Below the pieces are notes generated by a model, which saw only the letters and a list, made by a program, of their open reading frames with translations, did no database searches and was not told the DNA's origin. This document shows, in pieces, positions 63,389 to 64,000 of a stretch of 64,000 nt of DNA (position 1 is its first letter; every line of letters begins with the position of its first letter). Origin of the DNA: FEN-1088 sp031407985 (lineage in GTDB: Bacteria > Myxococcota_A > Polyangia > Fen-1088); assembly GCA_031407985.1 (NCBI GenBank), contig JANOJB010000341.1, positions 1 to 64,000 of the forward strand, read 5' to 3'. A program made the position numbers and the translations under genes.

Positions 63389-64000
63389 CTACTTCATTGT
63401 CGGCATGATGAAATTCGCGCCCGTGCTGGCGCCCCGCGGCCAGCGCGACGTCACGGTCTTGAGGCGGGTGAAGAATCGCACGCCTTCGGTCCCATGCATG
63501 AAATGGTCGCCAAACAACGATCCCTTCCAGCCGCCAAAACTGTGAAATGCCATGGGAACCGGGATGGGGACGTTGATACCGACCATTCCGGTTTGGACGC
63601 GCTTTGTGAACTCATCGGCGGCCTCTCCGCTGGCCGTGAAGATGGCGCCGCCGTTCCCGAAACGATGTGCGTTGACAAGATCAATGGCTGCGTCCAGGGT
63701 GGCGCATCTTACAACACACAACACAGGGCCAAAGATCTCGTCCTGGTAAATCGTCATTTCGGGCGTGACGTGGTCGAACAGGGTACCGCCGATAAAGAAG
63801 CCCCTTTCGTGACCGGAAACCTTCAGACCGCGACCGTCCACCACCAGTTTGGCGCCGACCTGTTTTCCCTGATCGATGTAGTTCGTAACCCGATCGAGGT
63901 GGGCCTTGGTGATAAGCGGGCCCATGTCGACATCCTTCTGTGTCCCGGGACCGACCCGCAGCGCCTTGATCTTGGGGATCAATGCCTCGACCAGTCGATC
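63389..64000 (-). CDS. mmsA: methylmalonate-semialdehyde dehydrogenase (CoA-acylating), C-terminal part
   Basis: The last 203 residues of an aldehyde dehydrogenase; the start lies beyond the right edge. VGPGTQKDVDMGPLITKAHLDRV, GFFIGGTLFDHVTPEMTIYQDEIFGPVL and VGINVPIPVPMAFHSFGGWKGSLFGDHFMHG are diagnostic of MmsA/IolA, as opposed to ordinary ALDH. The catalytic Cys is not in the window. This enzyme converts malonate or methylmalonate semialdehyde to acetyl- or propionyl-CoA, the final step of inositol or valine breakdown. Its place before the RpiR gene favours IolA function. Confidence 0.9.
   Translation of the reverse strand, partial: DRLVEALIPKIKALRVGPGTQKDVDMGPLITKAHLDRVTNYIDQGKQVGAKLVVDGRGLKVSGHERGFFIGGTLFDHVTPEMTIYQDEIFGPVLCVVRCATLDAAIDLVNAHRFGNGGAIFTASGEAADEFTKRVQTGMVGINVPIPVPMAFHSFGGWKGSLFGDHFMHGTEGVRFFTRLKTVTSRWPRGASTGANFIMPTMK

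Overview
The window is GC-rich bacterial chromosome. It is best explained as a member of the Myxococcota, probably Polyangia-like. The main reasons are about ten exported lipoproteins whose lipobox is followed by a long Gly/Ala/Ser/Thr linker, a C-terminal MYXO-CTERM-type sorting tail (Cys-rich motif, hydrophobic stretch, Arg cluster) on the protein at 56868-58814, DUF4215-like Cys-rich repeats, an AgmX/PglI-type C-terminal domain, and DUF1552/DUF1592 gene pairs. No rRNA, tRNA, CRISPR array, transposase or integrase was seen.

Layout. 1-4379 (minus): a translationally coupled operon of an ECF sigma factor, a FecR-like membrane protein, an exported protein, a LamG lipoprotein and an RCC1-repeat lipoprotein cut by the left edge. 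4572-8798 (plus): a glutamine-synthetase-family enzyme and an acyl-CoA synthetase/GNAT fusion. 8843-12313: an outer-membrane protein, two RNA-modification genes (TruC-like and DTW/TapT-like), a strong bidirectional terminator and a lipoprotein. 12651-23796: exported proteins, including a DUF1552/DUF1592 pair, a cupin, a pectate lyase and a propeller/di-haem protein. 23803-29037: a decayed island with a broken DNA methyltransferase, an intact-looking VapBC pair, a broken DEAH helicase and fragments of flanking genes. 29068-44010: lipoproteins, two related outer-membrane proteins, an MFS transporter, a second VapBC pair, a GH3 glycosidase, a PASTA protein, two small paralogous membrane proteins, an AgmX-like protein and a diguanylate cyclase.

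44092-64000 is the most coherent part. Two divergent hubs (about 47.3 kb and 60.3 kb) each have a minus-strand operon of exported beta-propeller/cytochrome proteins and a plus-strand catabolic unit. Hub 1 drives hydroxypyruvate isomerase, tartronate semialdehyde reductase, glycerate 2-kinase, a HAD phosphatase and a propeller protein. Hub 2 drives an SDR dehydrogenase, followed by a transaldolase-family gene with its own leader. An RpiR-family regulator and a methylmalonate-semialdehyde-dehydrogenase-like gene (cut by the right edge) lie on the minus strand next to them. Paired sites of the form GAA-N6-TTC (best copy GGAA-N6-TTCC) occur at both hubs and in the transaldolase leader, and nowhere else I noticed. 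I infer one RpiR/IolR-like regulon that joins sugar or polyol catabolism through C3 acids to a set of surface redox and propeller proteins.

Start codons were chosen from signal peptides, Shine-Dalgarno sequences and overlaps. Functions rest on motif recognition from memory, with no database search.
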